A stretch of 64,000 bases of DNA from Paraburkholderia lacunae (GCF_003353175.1 NZ_QHKS01000024.1:1-64000); one strand, 5' to 3'. Positions 52,242-60,995 are shown, counted from the first letter of the stretch. Numbers and translations: made by a program. The notes: a model not told the origin generated them from the letters alone.

Positions 52242-52808
52242 TTATCGCGCAATCCTCACCGAAGCCTCGACATCTTCGAGTCGAGCCTTGGTGTGGAACA
52301 GTCGGCTTGCCAGCACACTACCCTGGAAAGCCGCAAACAGGGCACGCGCGGCGTTTTCCGGTTTGCCGTTCACTGCCAGCGTATGCTCCTGCGCGCCTTG
52401 CGCCAGAACCTTGGCCAACCAGTTTTCGTTGGCCTTGAAAAACGCCTGCACCGCTTGCCGGATGTTGTCGGGCAGCGACTCGATATCGGCGGCCAGCATG
52501 CCGCACAGGCAGATCTGATTGCCGTCACCGAGTGTCCTGCCAAACAGCTTCGCGTACTTGCTCAGCTTGGCATCGGCAGGCAACGAAGCGCCGATGGCGT
52601 TGAGGCCGTTGAGTACCTCTTTGCTGTACTCGTTGACCGCTTCCAGTACCAGGTCGTCTTTCGACGGAAAGTAGTAATGGATGCTCGAGGTCTTTACGCC
52701 AACCAGACTGGACAGGTCACGGTAGCTAAACCCGTTGTAACCACGCAGCATGATGAGCGTGATTGCATGGTCGAGGATCTGCTCGCGCACTGTCGTTGTC
52801 GGTTCCAT
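52242..52808 (-). CDS. TetR/AcrR-family regulator
   Basis: This 188-residue repressor has an N-terminal TetR helix-turn-helix (ILDHAITLIMLRGYNGFSYRDLSSLVGVKTSSIHYYFPSKDDLV) and a helical ligand-binding C-terminal domain that contains a Cys (CLCGMLAAD) which could be redox sensitive. Matching 16-bp palindromes lie directly upstream of its start and upstream of the ohr-type gene, so it most likely represses itself and the ohr-esterase unit. Confidence 0.88.
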   Translation of the reverse strand: MEPTTTVREQILDHAITLIMLRGYNGFSYRDLSSLVGVKTSSIHYYFPSKDDLVLEAVNEYSKEVLNGLNAIGASLPADAKLSKYAKLFGRTLGDGNQICLCGMLAADIESLPDNIRQAVQAFFKANENWLAKVLAQGAQEHTLAVNGKPENAARALFAAFQGSVLASRLFHTKARLEDVEASVRIAR

Positions 52809-52819
52809 GGATCGAACTA

Positions 52820-52835
52820 TATCTACTCATAGATA
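52820..52835. promoter_or_regulatory. TetR operator candidate, copy 3 (autoregulatory)
   Basis: TATCTACTCATAGATA is a perfect palindrome 11 bp upstream of the tetR ATG on the minus strand. It shares both arms with the copy at 52111 and supports autorepression. Confidence 0.7.
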
Positions 52836-53059
52836 GACTGTCAAGCGGCTCGGTCGAAAAATTTTGCTGAGTACGACAATACGAAGGTGCGGGGCAACGC
52901 GAGCGATGGGGCAGATACGACTGACGAAACCGGGTTCACGACCCTCGGCGCACGTCCAGTCGAAAACCCGGCAGTCATTTCAGCTGGACTGATGCCGCAG
53001 CGGCCGTCCAACCTGAGTCTGACCGTGCGATACACCGTCGAGGCATGTTCGGCTTACCT

Positions 53060-53311
53060 TTATTCGTGCCCCGTCACGAACTTTTTCGTCGCGTGATAGC
53101 CGTGCTTTGTTGCATCGCCGACGGCATGGCCAGCCGTCTTCGCACCGTGGCCGACCGCGTGCGTGGCATCGCGCACAGCATGCCCACTCTTCTTTGCTGC
53201 AGTCTTGACATCGTTCTTGAACTCGTGGGCGCCTGTAGCCAGGCTCGCACGCGCCAGTGGGCTGAGCACGGCCAGCACGAACAGGATGATCGAAATTCTC
53301 GTCTTCTTCAT
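53060..53311 (-). CDS. Small secreted His/Ala/Lys-rich repeat protein
   Basis: This 83-residue protein has a Sec signal (RISIILFVLAVLSPLARA) and a mature part made of degenerate ~11-residue repeats (KSGHAVRDATHAVGHGAKTAGHAVGDATKHGYHATKK). The regular AVGxATKH pattern suggests an amphipathic helix or a histone-H1-like tail. It could bind nucleic acid, metal (His) or membrane. No family is recognised with confidence. Confidence 0.6.
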   Translation of the reverse strand: MKKTRISIILFVLAVLSPLARASLATGAHEFKNDVKTAAKKSGHAVRDATHAVGHGAKTAGHAVGDATKHGYHATKKFVTGHE

Positions 53312-53467
53312 TACGCTGATTGTTCCCTGTAAGGTTGGTACGCATGATAAGCATCAGGACAGTTTGAGAGCACCGCTCGCATCCAGTACGACGGCGCCTC
53401 GTCTGGGGCAACCGCGCGCCGGTCAATATCCTGCGTGCGGGATGCTCCCAGTCGGGCCGGTCGCCAT

Positions 53468-55036
53468 TCAGGCGCCCGGCAATGCGTCGATCTCTGCGCG
53501 AAGCACGGCGACTACGCCAGTCCAATCGCCTCGCTTCGTTTGTCGAAACAACCGCGCCGTTGCGTACCACGGACTATCGCTTCGGTCGAGTTGCCATCTC
53601 CAGTCCGGCATCAACGGCAAGGCAATCCATACGGGTTTCCCAAGCGCCCCCGCCAGATGCGCAACAGCTGTGTCGACGCTGACGACGAGGTCGAGGTGAG
53701 CGATCAGCGCAGCAGTCTCAGCGAACGTGGTGAGCCGCCCGGAAACATCGCGCAGCACCCCGCGCTGTTCAAGCTGCGCGAGGCACGCGCGATCACTATC
53801 GCGTACATCCGGTTGTAGTGCGAAGAAATCTGCGTCGGCATCCAACATCGGCTTCAGTTGCTCGAGCGAAATGGACCGATTGTGATCATTCAGATGCGTC
53901 CGGCTTCCCGACCACACGATTCCAATTCTCGGCCGTCGAATGGAGCCGGCAGACAAATCGTCCCATTGACGGACAAGCGTGTCGTCTGCCTGCACATATG
54001 GACCGGATAGCGCGAGATCGGGTTCGCGAACCTTGAGCGCAAACGGCAGACTCAGGGTTGGAATGTGATAGTCGAAACGTGGCACTTGTCCTGTCTCACC
54101 GATGACTTCGGCCGCACCTCGATAATTCTGGAGGAGCGGCAGCAGCGCATCCTGAACACGTAACACGACATGAGCGCCAGCTGCACTGAGCCGATCTACG
54201 AAGCGCACGAATTGCAACGTGTCGCCGAACCCCTGCTCATGATGAACGAGGATAGTCCTGCCATCTATCGGTTGGGTGCCGGTCCATAGGGTGTTCTGCG
54301 GAAAACCGTGGCTGCAGGTGCCATCGCGCCAACGCCATTCGTATTCGCGCCAGCCGTGTTCGAATTCGCCCAGCAGCAAATTCGTCTGAGCTCGATTGGT
54401 GCGTGCGCCGGCGTCGTTCGGATCGATCGAAAGCGCCTTCTTGAATTGAAGCAATGCCTCATCAAAGCGCCGCAGATCTCGCAGCGCGACCCCTAGATTG
54501 ACGTATGCGCGTACGAAGCGCGGCTTGAGCGCGATCACCTGCCGGTAGGCATCCAGTTCGTCCTCATAGCGTCCCATCGCACCGAGCAGCGTTCCCCGGT
54601 TGTAATGCGCTTCGGCTGATTGTGGCTGGATCTTGCACAGATGCACCAACACCTCGAGTGCCCGCTGCGATTCGCCAAGCTGTATCAGCGACATTGCGAC
54701 ACCATGCAACGAGGCAGCATGATTCGGAAACTGGGTCAGGCAGCGCTCGAACAGCGCTATCGCAGCGTCGCGACGCTGCGCCAACTGGCACACCTGCGCG
54801 GCGAAGTTCAGTTGATCCGCAGACATTGACATGTGCGCCGATGCCTGTATCAGGTACTCCGCTGCGCGTGCATGATCGCCCTGCCTGGCGGCGATATAAC
54901 CGAGGCCTGCAAGCGCTTCGCCGTGATCGGGGATGCTCGCCAGAATGCTGCGCAGCAGACCTGTGGCGTCGTCGAGTCGCCCGGCCGTGAGGTTTTCTTG
55001 CGCGGCGACGAGAGCGTGTTCGATATCGTGATTCAT
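53468..55036 (-). CDS. TPR-repeat glycosyltransferase-like protein
   Basis: This protein of about 522 residues has six or more tetratricopeptide repeats in its first half (AEAHYNRGTLLGAMGRYEDELDAY, VRAYVNLGVALRDLRRFDEALLQF) and a C-terminal GT-B type half with the VHHEQGFGDTLQFVRF motif and VSVDTAVAHLAGALGKPVWIALP, typical of heptosyltransferase/O-GlcNAc-transferase-like domains. It may glycosylate a protein or a cell-surface polymer. ATG 55036 is chosen; the frame extends to 55198 with alternative starts such as 55090, and none has a clear ribosome site. Confidence 0.78.
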   Translation of the reverse strand: MNHDIEHALVAAQENLTAGRLDDATGLLRSILASIPDHGEALAGLGYIAARQGDHARAAEYLIQASAHMSMSADQLNFAAQVCQLAQRRDAAIALFERCLTQFPNHAASLHGVAMSLIQLGESQRALEVLVHLCKIQPQSAEAHYNRGTLLGAMGRYEDELDAYRQVIALKPRFVRAYVNLGVALRDLRRFDEALLQFKKALSIDPNDAGARTNRAQTNLLLGEFEHGWREYEWRWRDGTCSHGFPQNTLWTGTQPIDGRTILVHHEQGFGDTLQFVRFVDRLSAAGAHVVLRVQDALLPLLQNYRGAAEVIGETGQVPRFDYHIPTLSLPFALKVREPDLALSGPYVQADDTLVRQWDDLSAGSIRRPRIGIVWSGSRTHLNDHNRSISLEQLKPMLDADADFFALQPDVRDSDRACLAQLEQRGVLRDVSGRLTTFAETAALIAHLDLVVSVDTAVAHLAGALGKPVWIALPLMPDWRWQLDRSDSPWYATARLFRQTKRGDWTGVVAVLRAEIDALPGA

Positions 55037-55198
55037 AGCGCTGGAGGCTGGAGCAACGTGCGATCTGTCGCGAGATTGGAAGCGGCTCATTGTACGGGAT
55101 CGCCTATAGCGAGTCGCCGGAGCGAAGCGATGGCAGCGTCGGTTACCTGCGTATGGAAACACCAAAGTGTTCCCGCTAGCGCCGAGCCGGTTAATCAT

Positions 55199-55758
55199 CG
55201 TTTTCGACTGCTACGCAAGATAGGTATGCCCCAGCGGCTGTCTTGTGTTGAAGCGGATAAGGAAGGCCGCAGGTCAGGTTTCGGTGGCGGGTTCCTGGCC
55301 GCCTGCAGCCTTACGCGGCCTGCCGTGCTCGATCCTGAGCGCGTCGTGCCCCACACGTTCGCAACAGCCGCCGCGGGGTTGGCCGAATTTCGCACGTCAT
55401 CACGCTAAGCTGTCCTGGTATTTGTTCGCCCGCCTGCCGCATTTTTGCACTGCCTTTATATCGAGAGGTCTACTCTAGAAACCGTGTTGAACAACTGCAG
55501 TGGCCCTGCCGCATCCCATGGATCTCATTCAATCACTTGACGTCTTCGACGCCGGGCCCCATAGCGCGCGGCCCATCTCGCGCAACAACGTCATCCCGTT
55601 CCCCGCGCCGGGATTTTACATTTCGGACTCGCGACACCACAGCGGCTGCTTCGGAGGCGCAACCTATCGTCTGATGTATGGCGATGTCCCGAAGCACACC
55701 GCGGATCGCCTAAACTACAGAACCAACGGACACGACCACTCCGCGCGGCTACCCCACC
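55199..55758. other. Region without a convincing gene
   Basis: Between the TPR protein and the MoaD-like gene, frames are short and poorly composed. A plus-strand frame with a GTG at 55500 (PHPMDLIQSLDVFD...) runs into the MoaD-like gene in another frame and is weakly supported. Confidence 0.35.
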
Positions 55759-56028
55759 ATGGCGCATATCTTCTTCGCGGCTTCGATTCAGCGGCATATC
55801 GCAACGCCTGAGCGCGAGATCGACGCGCGCACGCTCGGCGAAGCGTTCGAGGCCGTCTTCGCCGCGCAACCTCGACTGCGCGGCTATATCCTTGACGATC
55901 AGGGCTCGTTGCGAAGGCATCTCGTCGTGTTTGTCGACGGCCGGCGGGTGCGCGACCGACAACATCTGTCCGATGCGCTCGGCGAGGAAAGCCGGGTTTA
56001 CGTCGTACAGGCGCTGTCGGGCGGATAA
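55759..56028 (+). CDS. MoaD/ThiS-like protein with C-terminal Gly-Gly
   Basis: This 89-residue protein has the beta-grasp pattern of MoaD/ThiS sulfur carriers (VVFVDGRRVRDRQHLSDALGEESRVYVVQALSGG) and ends exactly in Gly-Gly, the residue pair that is adenylated and thiocarboxylated in such carriers. No MoaE, MoeB or ThiF partner is in the window. The next gene, after a REP-like repeat region, encodes a BNR-repeat protein, a pairing I recall from other proteobacteria. The role is unclear. Confidence 0.75.
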   Translation: MAHIFFAASIQRHIATPEREIDARTLGEAFEAVFAAQPRLRGYILDDQGSLRRHLVVFVDGRRVRDRQHLSDALGEESRVYVVQALSGG

Positions 56029-56070
56029 GGATGTCCCATCCGTATTCGAGCTTTGCAGTCTGATCAACAG

Positions 56071-56258
56071 CTTTGCATGGGATCGGAGTAGGCGCTAAAG
56101 CGCTAACTCTGGTCGACCGCTGCGGGCCTGAAGTAAGTGCTGAAGCACTAACTCCAGGCAACCTCAGCATGGGACCAGAGTAAGCGCTAAAGCGCTGACT
56201 CTGGTCGACAGCTTTGCATGGGACCAGAGTAAGCGCTAAAGCGCTAACTCTGGTCGAC
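56071..56258. repeat. Four REP-like palindromic repeats
   Basis: Four units of about 45-50 bp each contain an inverted repeat centred on GCGCTAAAGCGC with flanking GACCAGAGT / ACTCTGGTC arms. Units centre near 56097, 56143, 56190 and 56240. Unit 2 is divergent (GTGCTGAAGCAC core). Units 3 and 4 are nearly identical. They fill the gap between the MoaD-like and BNR genes and resemble repetitive extragenic palindromes. They may act as hairpins in the mRNA. Confidence 0.75.
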
Positions 56259-56274
56259 ACCGGAGACACTCGAC

Positions 56275-57423
56275 ATGAGCGATCGATTGCTTGTCGCAAC
56301 CCGCAAAGGACTGTTCGTTCTGCAGGCCGACGGCGAGGGCGGCTGGACGCTCGATGAGCCGTATTTCGTCGGCGAGCCAGTAAGCATGGTGCTCCCTGAT
56401 CCGCGCGACGGGTCGCTGTATGCCGCGCTCAATCTCGGCCACTTCGGCGTGAAGCTGCATCGCCGGCGTGCGGGCATGGCGGATTGGGAGGAGTGCGCGG
56501 TCCCCGTCTACCCGCCGCAACCTGCCGACGAGACGCGTACCGGCGACGGCGCGAACGCGAGTGCGGACAATGCGAGCGCCGCCGCGCCCAGCCCGCCGCC
56601 GGCTCCCTGGACGCTTCAGCAAATCTGGTCGCTCGAAACCGGCGGCCCGGACGAGCCGGGCGTTTTGTGGGCCGGCACGATTCCCGGTGGGCTCTTCCGT
56701 TCCGACGATGGTGGCGACACCTGGGTGCTCAACCGTGCGCTGTGGGATCGCCCGGAGCGCCGCGAATGGTTCGGAGGCGGCTACGACGCGCCGGGCATCC
56801 ATTCCGTGATGGTCGATCCGCGCCACAGCCGGCACGTGACGATCGGCGTGTCGTGCGGAGGCGTCTGGCAAACCGCCGACGGCGGCGCGACCTGGCGTGT
56901 AAGTGCCGAGGGCATGGAGGCCGACTACATGCCGCCGGAGCGGCGCGGCGACGCCAACGTGCAGGACCCACACCGCGTCGTGCAATGCGCGGCAAACCCG
57001 GATGTGCTGTGGACGCAGCATCACTGCGCGATCTTCCGCTCGACCGATGGCGCGGCGCACTGGCAGCGGATCGAAGCGCAGCCATCGAGCTTCGGCTTCG
57101 CGGTTGCCGTGCACCCGCGCGAGCCGGACACCGCGTGGTTCGTGCCCGCCGTGAAAGACCAGTGCCGGATCCCGGTGGACGGCCAGTTCGTCGTCACGCG
57201 CACACGCGACGGCGGCCGCACATTCGAGCGTTTCTCGAACGGGTTGCCACCTGCACCGGTGTATGACCTCGTGTATCGGCACGGGCTCGCTGTAGATGAC
57301 TCCGGCGCGCGCCTCGCGATGGGGTCGACCACTGGCGCGCTATGGACGTCCGACAACGGCGGCGAAGACTGGCATTTGATTTCAGCGCATTTGCCGCCTG
57401 TTTATTGCGTTCGGTTTGGATGA
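56275..57423 (+). CDS. BNR/sialidase-like beta-propeller protein
   Basis: This 382-residue soluble protein consists of repeated BNR/Asp-box type blades: GLFRSDDGGDTWVLN, GVWQTADGGATWRV, IFRSTDGAAHWQRIE, LWTSDNGGEDWHLI. These repeats build a six- or seven-bladed propeller, common in sialidases and in noncatalytic sortilin-like proteins. No sialidase catalytic Tyr/Glu pair is obvious. No signal peptide is seen, so it is likely cytoplasmic. It follows the MoaD-like gene through the REP-like region. Confidence 0.82.
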   Translation: MSDRLLVATRKGLFVLQADGEGGWTLDEPYFVGEPVSMVLPDPRDGSLYAALNLGHFGVKLHRRRAGMADWEECAVPVYPPQPADETRTGDGANASADNASAAAPSPPPAPWTLQQIWSLETGGPDEPGVLWAGTIPGGLFRSDDGGDTWVLNRALWDRPERREWFGGGYDAPGIHSVMVDPRHSRHVTIGVSCGGVWQTADGGATWRVSAEGMEADYMPPERRGDANVQDPHRVVQCAANPDVLWTQHHCAIFRSTDGAAHWQRIEAQPSSFGFAVAVHPREPDTAWFVPAVKDQCRIPVDGQFVVTRTRDGGRTFERFSNGLPPAPVYDLVYRHGLAVDDSGARLAMGSTTGALWTSDNGGEDWHLISAHLPPVYCVRFG

Positions 57424-57434
57424 GGGCGCTGGCT

Positions 57435-57923
57435 TCATCCATGCTCGATGCCAAGCAGCCGCGCGTCCAGCCGCCGCGCTAGCGCGGCGCCGCCTTCGCG
57501 CATCACTGCATCGTGGTTCCATTGGAAAACCGGTCGCAACAACGGCGCCAATGCATTCATCCATGCGCGGTTCGTATGCACGCACCAGTCATAGCGGACC
57601 ACGGTAAGGTTGTGTCCGTCGGTCGAAAAGCTCCACCGGCCGGCGCCTTCGACGTCGCCACTGGCTTCGCCCTCCAGCGCGACCAACGGGTCGACGCGCG
57701 TCACCCGCATATCGAACACGAGGCGATAGGGCAGCCAGCCTTTCCACGTATAGCGTTGTACGACGCCCACGCCCTGATCGGAACCTGCCTCCAGCTGGTC
57801 CACGCGCTCGACGTTATTCCACCACTCGGGCCAGTGCGCCGAATCGTGGATTGCCGCCCAAACTTCCTGCACTGGTGCGCCGATGCGCCAAATGGTGGAA
57901 AAGCGGTATTCGACCGTCCGCAA
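57435..57923 (-). CDS. SRPBCC-family protein
   Basis: This 162-residue protein has the SRPBCC/START-like opening FSTIWRIGAPVQEVWAAIHDSAHWPEWW, a beta-sheet core (VVQRYTWKGWLPYRLVFDMRVTRV) and a long C-terminal helix (AVMREGGAALARRL). It probably binds a lipid or aromatic ligand in a hydrophobic cavity. No specific role is evident. It converges on the BNR gene. Confidence 0.8.
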   Translation of the reverse strand: MRTVEYRFSTIWRIGAPVQEVWAAIHDSAHWPEWWNNVERVDQLEAGSDQGVGVVQRYTWKGWLPYRLVFDMRVTRVDPLVALEGEASGDVEGAGRWSFSTDGHNLTVVRYDWCVHTNRAWMNALAPLLRPVFQWNHDAVMREGGAALARRLDARLLGIEHG

Positions 57924-58268
57924 GCTGCCTCCATTCTGAATATTCTCCTGGAGATTTTGTCAGATGCTCACTGTACTTGCCATCACCGGCGAAACAGCAC
58001 TGCGTTTCCGTCCCGCGATACGTCGTCGAGCCATCTGCAACAAAGCGTAGGGCAGCTGGAGGTAGCACGGCCAGTGCACGAGAGCCGACGGCCGAGCGAT
58101 TCACCTTAGGCAAACCCAGCCGGGTGCTGCGTGACGCGACCACCTTATGTCGACCCAAAAGCGGTCAGATGAGATTTCCAAAAGCCGACGTTCAACGCCG
58201 GGGTTCAGGGACTCCCGCGAAGCGGGACGGACTACCGATATTGAGGACGATCGTTGGGCGACCGTTGT
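57924..58268. other. Noncoding region between SRPBCC and cupin genes
   Basis: About 345 bp. Only weak frames occur, none with a ribosome site. It contains the SRPBCC gene promoter and, at the right, the cupin gene 3' end. No clear palindrome was seen. Confidence 0.4.
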
Positions 58269-58718
58269 TCATTGTGGTGGCGCTGGCACGAGCCCATACC
58301 TAAACATGACATCCATAAGTTTCTCGCGATCGGGCGGTCCGCCAACGTTTACGATTGCTCCGACATCACGAAAATACTGAGCACCAATGTCGGGAGTAAG
58401 GACGATCAATGCGCGGGCTGTGCCATTGTGCGGATTGCTAAAGTGATGGACCGATCCGCGCGCGGTGAACATCCATTCTCCTGGTGTCAGGTCCCGGACT
58501 ATCCCATCGACCGAGTACCGAAGCATGCCTTCCAGGACATAGACGAATTCTTCGTTACGTGTATGGCTGTGTGGTGGCGGAACTTGCGAGTTAGGGGGCA
58601 CGGTCAACTCAAAAACACCCATCCCGCCTGTCGCAGTTCCATCTATCAGGTACTGAATGCTCAATTGACCAACGTTGATTGGTTCGCGTGCCGCCGCGCT
58701 GCTGAGAGTCATTTTCAA
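58269..58718 (-). CDS. Cupin-domain protein
   Basis: This 149-residue single-cupin protein has the two cupin motifs: PPPHSHTRNEEFVYVLEGML (metal ligands His, His, Glu) and LTPGEWMFTARGSVHHF (third His region). It may be a dioxygenase, isomerase or small-molecule binder. Its role cannot be given from sequence. A Met at residue 3 is an alternative start. It stands alone. Confidence 0.82.
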   Translation of the reverse strand: MKMTLSSAAAREPINVGQLSIQYLIDGTATGGMGVFELTVPPNSQVPPPHSHTRNEEFVYVLEGMLRYSVDGIVRDLTPGEWMFTARGSVHHFSNPHNGTARALIVLTPDIGAQYFRDVGAIVNVGGPPDREKLMDVMFRYGLVPAPPQ

Positions 58719-58939
58719 ACTCCTTCTGATTGAGGATTCTCGTCAATCCGCCAACGTTATAGGCGAGGCACGCACCGCTTGCGGCGCGTCCGGCGACGGA
58801 AGGGAACTCCGTTCAACTTGGATTATGCGCTTCTCAGGAGCGTATCTTGTCCGAGAGCGACGACAGGCCGGTATTGGCCTGACCCGGGCGCACGCCAAAT
58901 TCTGAAAAGCATTCATGGCGGGGGGGCGCCAAACACGGA

Positions 58940-58959
58940 CCTTTCACTGGCGTGAAAGG
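58940..58959 (-). terminator. Hairpin after the nitrile hydratase operon
   Basis: CCTTTCAC and GTGAAAGG form a perfect 8-bp stem with a 4-nt loop, starting 7 bp beyond the last stop codon on the minus strand. The T-rich tail is weak, so this is a possible rather than certain terminator. Confidence 0.45.
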
Positions 58960-58966
58960 GACACTG

Positions 58967-59335
58967 TCACCCCAGCTCGATCGGCTGACCATGCGGGGTA
59001 CGGCGTGCAGCGACCTCCCACGCATTGCGACGCTGCCGGAGCATGTCGTTTGTCACCAGTTCCTTGATGGTGCTGATGCGCTCCAGTGCCGTTAGCCAGT
59101 GACTGTAGTAAGTGTTGCCAGGGTCCGGGTCGCCAGCGGCCTGCGCATCACCGATTGCCTGATTCAGACATTCTGCCCATTCTGCCCAAGTGAACATGCC
59201 GCGCTCGTGCAAGGTCACGGTCATGGCAAACGCCTGGGCTTCCCATGGCGCATTGAAAACAGGCCCTGCGTCGTCGCAAGGCAACGCCGGCAAGGCGGTA
59301 CGCAGTTCGGGCATATTCTGCTGGGTGGAAGTCAT
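58967..59335 (-). CDS. Nitrile hydratase accessory protein
   Basis: This 122-residue protein resembles the N-terminal half of nitrile hydratase beta subunits (PVFNAPWEAQAFAMTVTLHERGMFTWAEWAECLNQAI), as in the P14K/NhlE-type activators that load cobalt into the alpha subunit. The ATG is 1 bp from the beta subunit stop, so it is the third gene of the operon. The frame extends to 59488, but that part overlaps the beta gene. The metal-insertion role is by family analogy. Confidence 0.8.
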   Translation of the reverse strand: MTSTQQNMPELRTALPALPCDDAGPVFNAPWEAQAFAMTVTLHERGMFTWAEWAECLNQAIGDAQAAGDPDPGNTYYSHWLTALERISTIKELVTNDMLRQRRNAWEVAARRTPHGQPIELG

Positions 59336-59336
59336 G

Positions 59337-60005
59337 TCAGGCAGACTCGGGGTTTGGCTCAAGATACGGCTCCCAACAATCGACGCAGACCGATGCTGCT
59401 GTCGTATCCATCCCCCAGAGTTCGGAGCCATCGAAGCGTACCGTATAGAGCCATTGCGGTTGTTCGCCGAGCTCAACTGCGTTGGCATCGGGAAAAACGT
59501 GCGCGCCGTGCACGGCGATAATGCGCCCTCTTCTGCCGCGACAGTAGCGCGGCAGACGGGTATGCGTGGATGGATTCATTTGACGGGTCTGCACCTTGTC
59601 ACCGACCTTAAAGCGTGCAGCGGTGGCCGCGGGGCGATTGACGGGGCTACCCCGGAGCAGCGCGGCGGCAACCTCGTCGGCTCTCAACACGCGGGGGACC
59701 TGCGCCGCCGTATTCGTCGACTTGCCAGTCGCGATTTCCTCTGCTGTTGCCAGCTCGGTATTCAGCAGCAGCTTTTTTAGTCCTTCGAACCAGATCTGAT
59801 AGTAGCTGCTGGAAAGGTATTGCGCAGGCGGCAAGCTCTCCCGTGCGGCACGAGACATGTCGATGTTCCACTTGCCGACTGCGCCCATCGCCAGCGTGAT
59901 TGCCAGCACGCGCCGCTCCCATTCAGCGTGAAAGGGCGAGACACCGGCTTCCGTCTGTATTGGGCCGAATGTCTGCACGCCGCCAAGGTCTTGTGCACCA
60001 TTCAT
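59337..60005 (-). CDS. nthB: Nitrile hydratase beta subunit
   Basis: This 222-residue protein matches nitrile hydratase beta: the N-terminal MNGAQDLGGVQTFGPIQ start, FHAEWERRVLAITLAMG, and the C-terminal beta-barrel SH3-like part with GRRGRIIAVHGAHVFPDANA and YTVRFDGSELWG. It binds the alpha subunit to form the heterodimer that hydrates nitriles to amides. Its ATG overlaps the alpha stop by 4 bp (ATGA). It is followed directly by the accessory protein gene. Confidence 0.9.
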   Translation of the reverse strand: MNGAQDLGGVQTFGPIQTEAGVSPFHAEWERRVLAITLAMGAVGKWNIDMSRAARESLPPAQYLSSSYYQIWFEGLKKLLLNTELATAEEIATGKSTNTAAQVPRVLRADEVAAALLRGSPVNRPAATAARFKVGDKVQTRQMNPSTHTRLPRYCRGRRGRIIAVHGAHVFPDANAVELGEQPQWLYTVRFDGSELWGMDTTAASVCVDCWEPYLEPNPESA

Positions 60006-60670
60006 GTGGGCTCCCGTTTCGATTCTGGTGTCTTCGGCAATCCTGTGCCGATCATCGAGTCACGTGTCACCAGTTCAGCCAGTGCTTCCTCAGACAAGCC
60101 ACTGGTTCCGGACGGCTGCATAGGCAACACCAGATATCGGACCTCTGCGGTGGAATCCCACACGCGAAACTCCACGTCGGGTGGCAACTCGAAGCCGAAC
60201 TCTTTCAATACACCGCGCGGATCGATGACCGCGCGCGAGCGGTACGGAGCCGACTTGTACCAGACGGGCGGAAGTCCGAGCACTGGCCAGGGATAGCACG
60301 AACACAGCGTGCAGACCACCATGTTGTGCAGGGCGGGCGTGTTCTCTAGTACCACCATGTGTTCGCCCTGCCTGCCGGTGTAGCCGAGCGAAGCAATCGC
60401 GGCGGTGGCGTCGTCCAGCAGCCATTGCCTGTACGCCGGGTCGCGCCATGCCTTGGCGACCACGTGCGCGCCATTGTGAGGCCCGACCTTGTGCTCGTAT
60501 GTCTCGACCAGTAAATCCAGGGCACGGGGATCGACGTACCCCTTCTCCACTAGCAGGGATTCCAGCGCACGCACACGCAAATCCATCTCCGACAACTCAC
60601 TACCGCTGTGGTTGTGAGCGTCGACATGCACATGCTCTTGCGGGACGCCCTCTGGATCGTTTTGGCTCAT
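60002..60670 (-). CDS. nthA: Nitrile hydratase alpha subunit, cobalt type
   Basis: This 222-residue subunit carries the metal-binding claw VCTLCSC with Cys120, Cys123 and Cys125. The Thr in CTLC points to a cobalt rather than iron enzyme. The Cys residues are normally oxidised to sulfinic and sulfenic acids. It converts nitriles to amides. The start at 60670 is chosen because it has a GAACGGAGC-like leader; the frame extends upstream to 60763 without protein-like content. No amidase or cobalt transporter gene is in the window. Confidence 0.92.
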   Translation of the reverse strand: MSQNDPEGVPQEHVHVDAHNHSGSELSEMDLRVRALESLLVEKGYVDPRALDLLVETYEHKVGPHNGAHVVAKAWRDPAYRQWLLDDATAAIASLGYTGRQGEHMVVLENTPALHNMVVCTLCSCYPWPVLGLPPVWYKSAPYRSRAVIDPRGVLKEFGFELPPDVEFRVWDSTAEVRYLVLPMQPSGTSGLSEEALAELVTRDSMIGTGLPKTPESKREPT

Positions 60671-60995
60671 CGAAGTCCGCTCGGAAGATTGCCAGACAAA
60701 AACCAGTATGGTCGGTACAGGACGGAAATGCAAAACACACTTGGGTATCCCGCATCGATGCACCGTGCGCCGCTAAGTGCTATGGCTACCGCTACCCTTG
60801 AGCGGCTCAAACTGGCCGTCCCCGAAGTTCGTCGCCGACCAGCGATATGATGCACCTCTCGTAGCGCAGAACTTCCGTCGCCGCCGCTGAACAGCGTTTC
60901 GAATCCGCCAATAGCAGCCGTGCTTCGCTTTCAGACCCCTTGGGCAAGATGCCATTACAATCCAGCACTTCGATCCGACAACCGTGATTTGCGCC
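60671..60995. other. Divergent promoter region upstream of nthA
   Basis: About 325 bp between the nitrile hydratase operon and the next plus-strand gene. No regulator gene or clear palindrome is seen. It should hold promoters for both directions. Confidence 0.4.

Noticed and set aside
55500..55811. GTG-start frame of 103 codons before the MoaD-like gene
   Set aside because: It overlaps the MoaD-like gene by about 50 bp in another frame, has weak composition and no family match.
56071..56258. Possible CRISPR array
   Set aside because: There are four palindromic units with spacing of 45-50 bp, but the intervals are not distinct spacers, one unit is divergent and there are no cas genes.
55715..56299. 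Minus-strand frame of 194 codons over the REP-like repeats
   Set aside because: Its repeated TRVSALAL-type peptide is just translation of the palindromic DNA, and the MoaD-like gene occupies the other strand.
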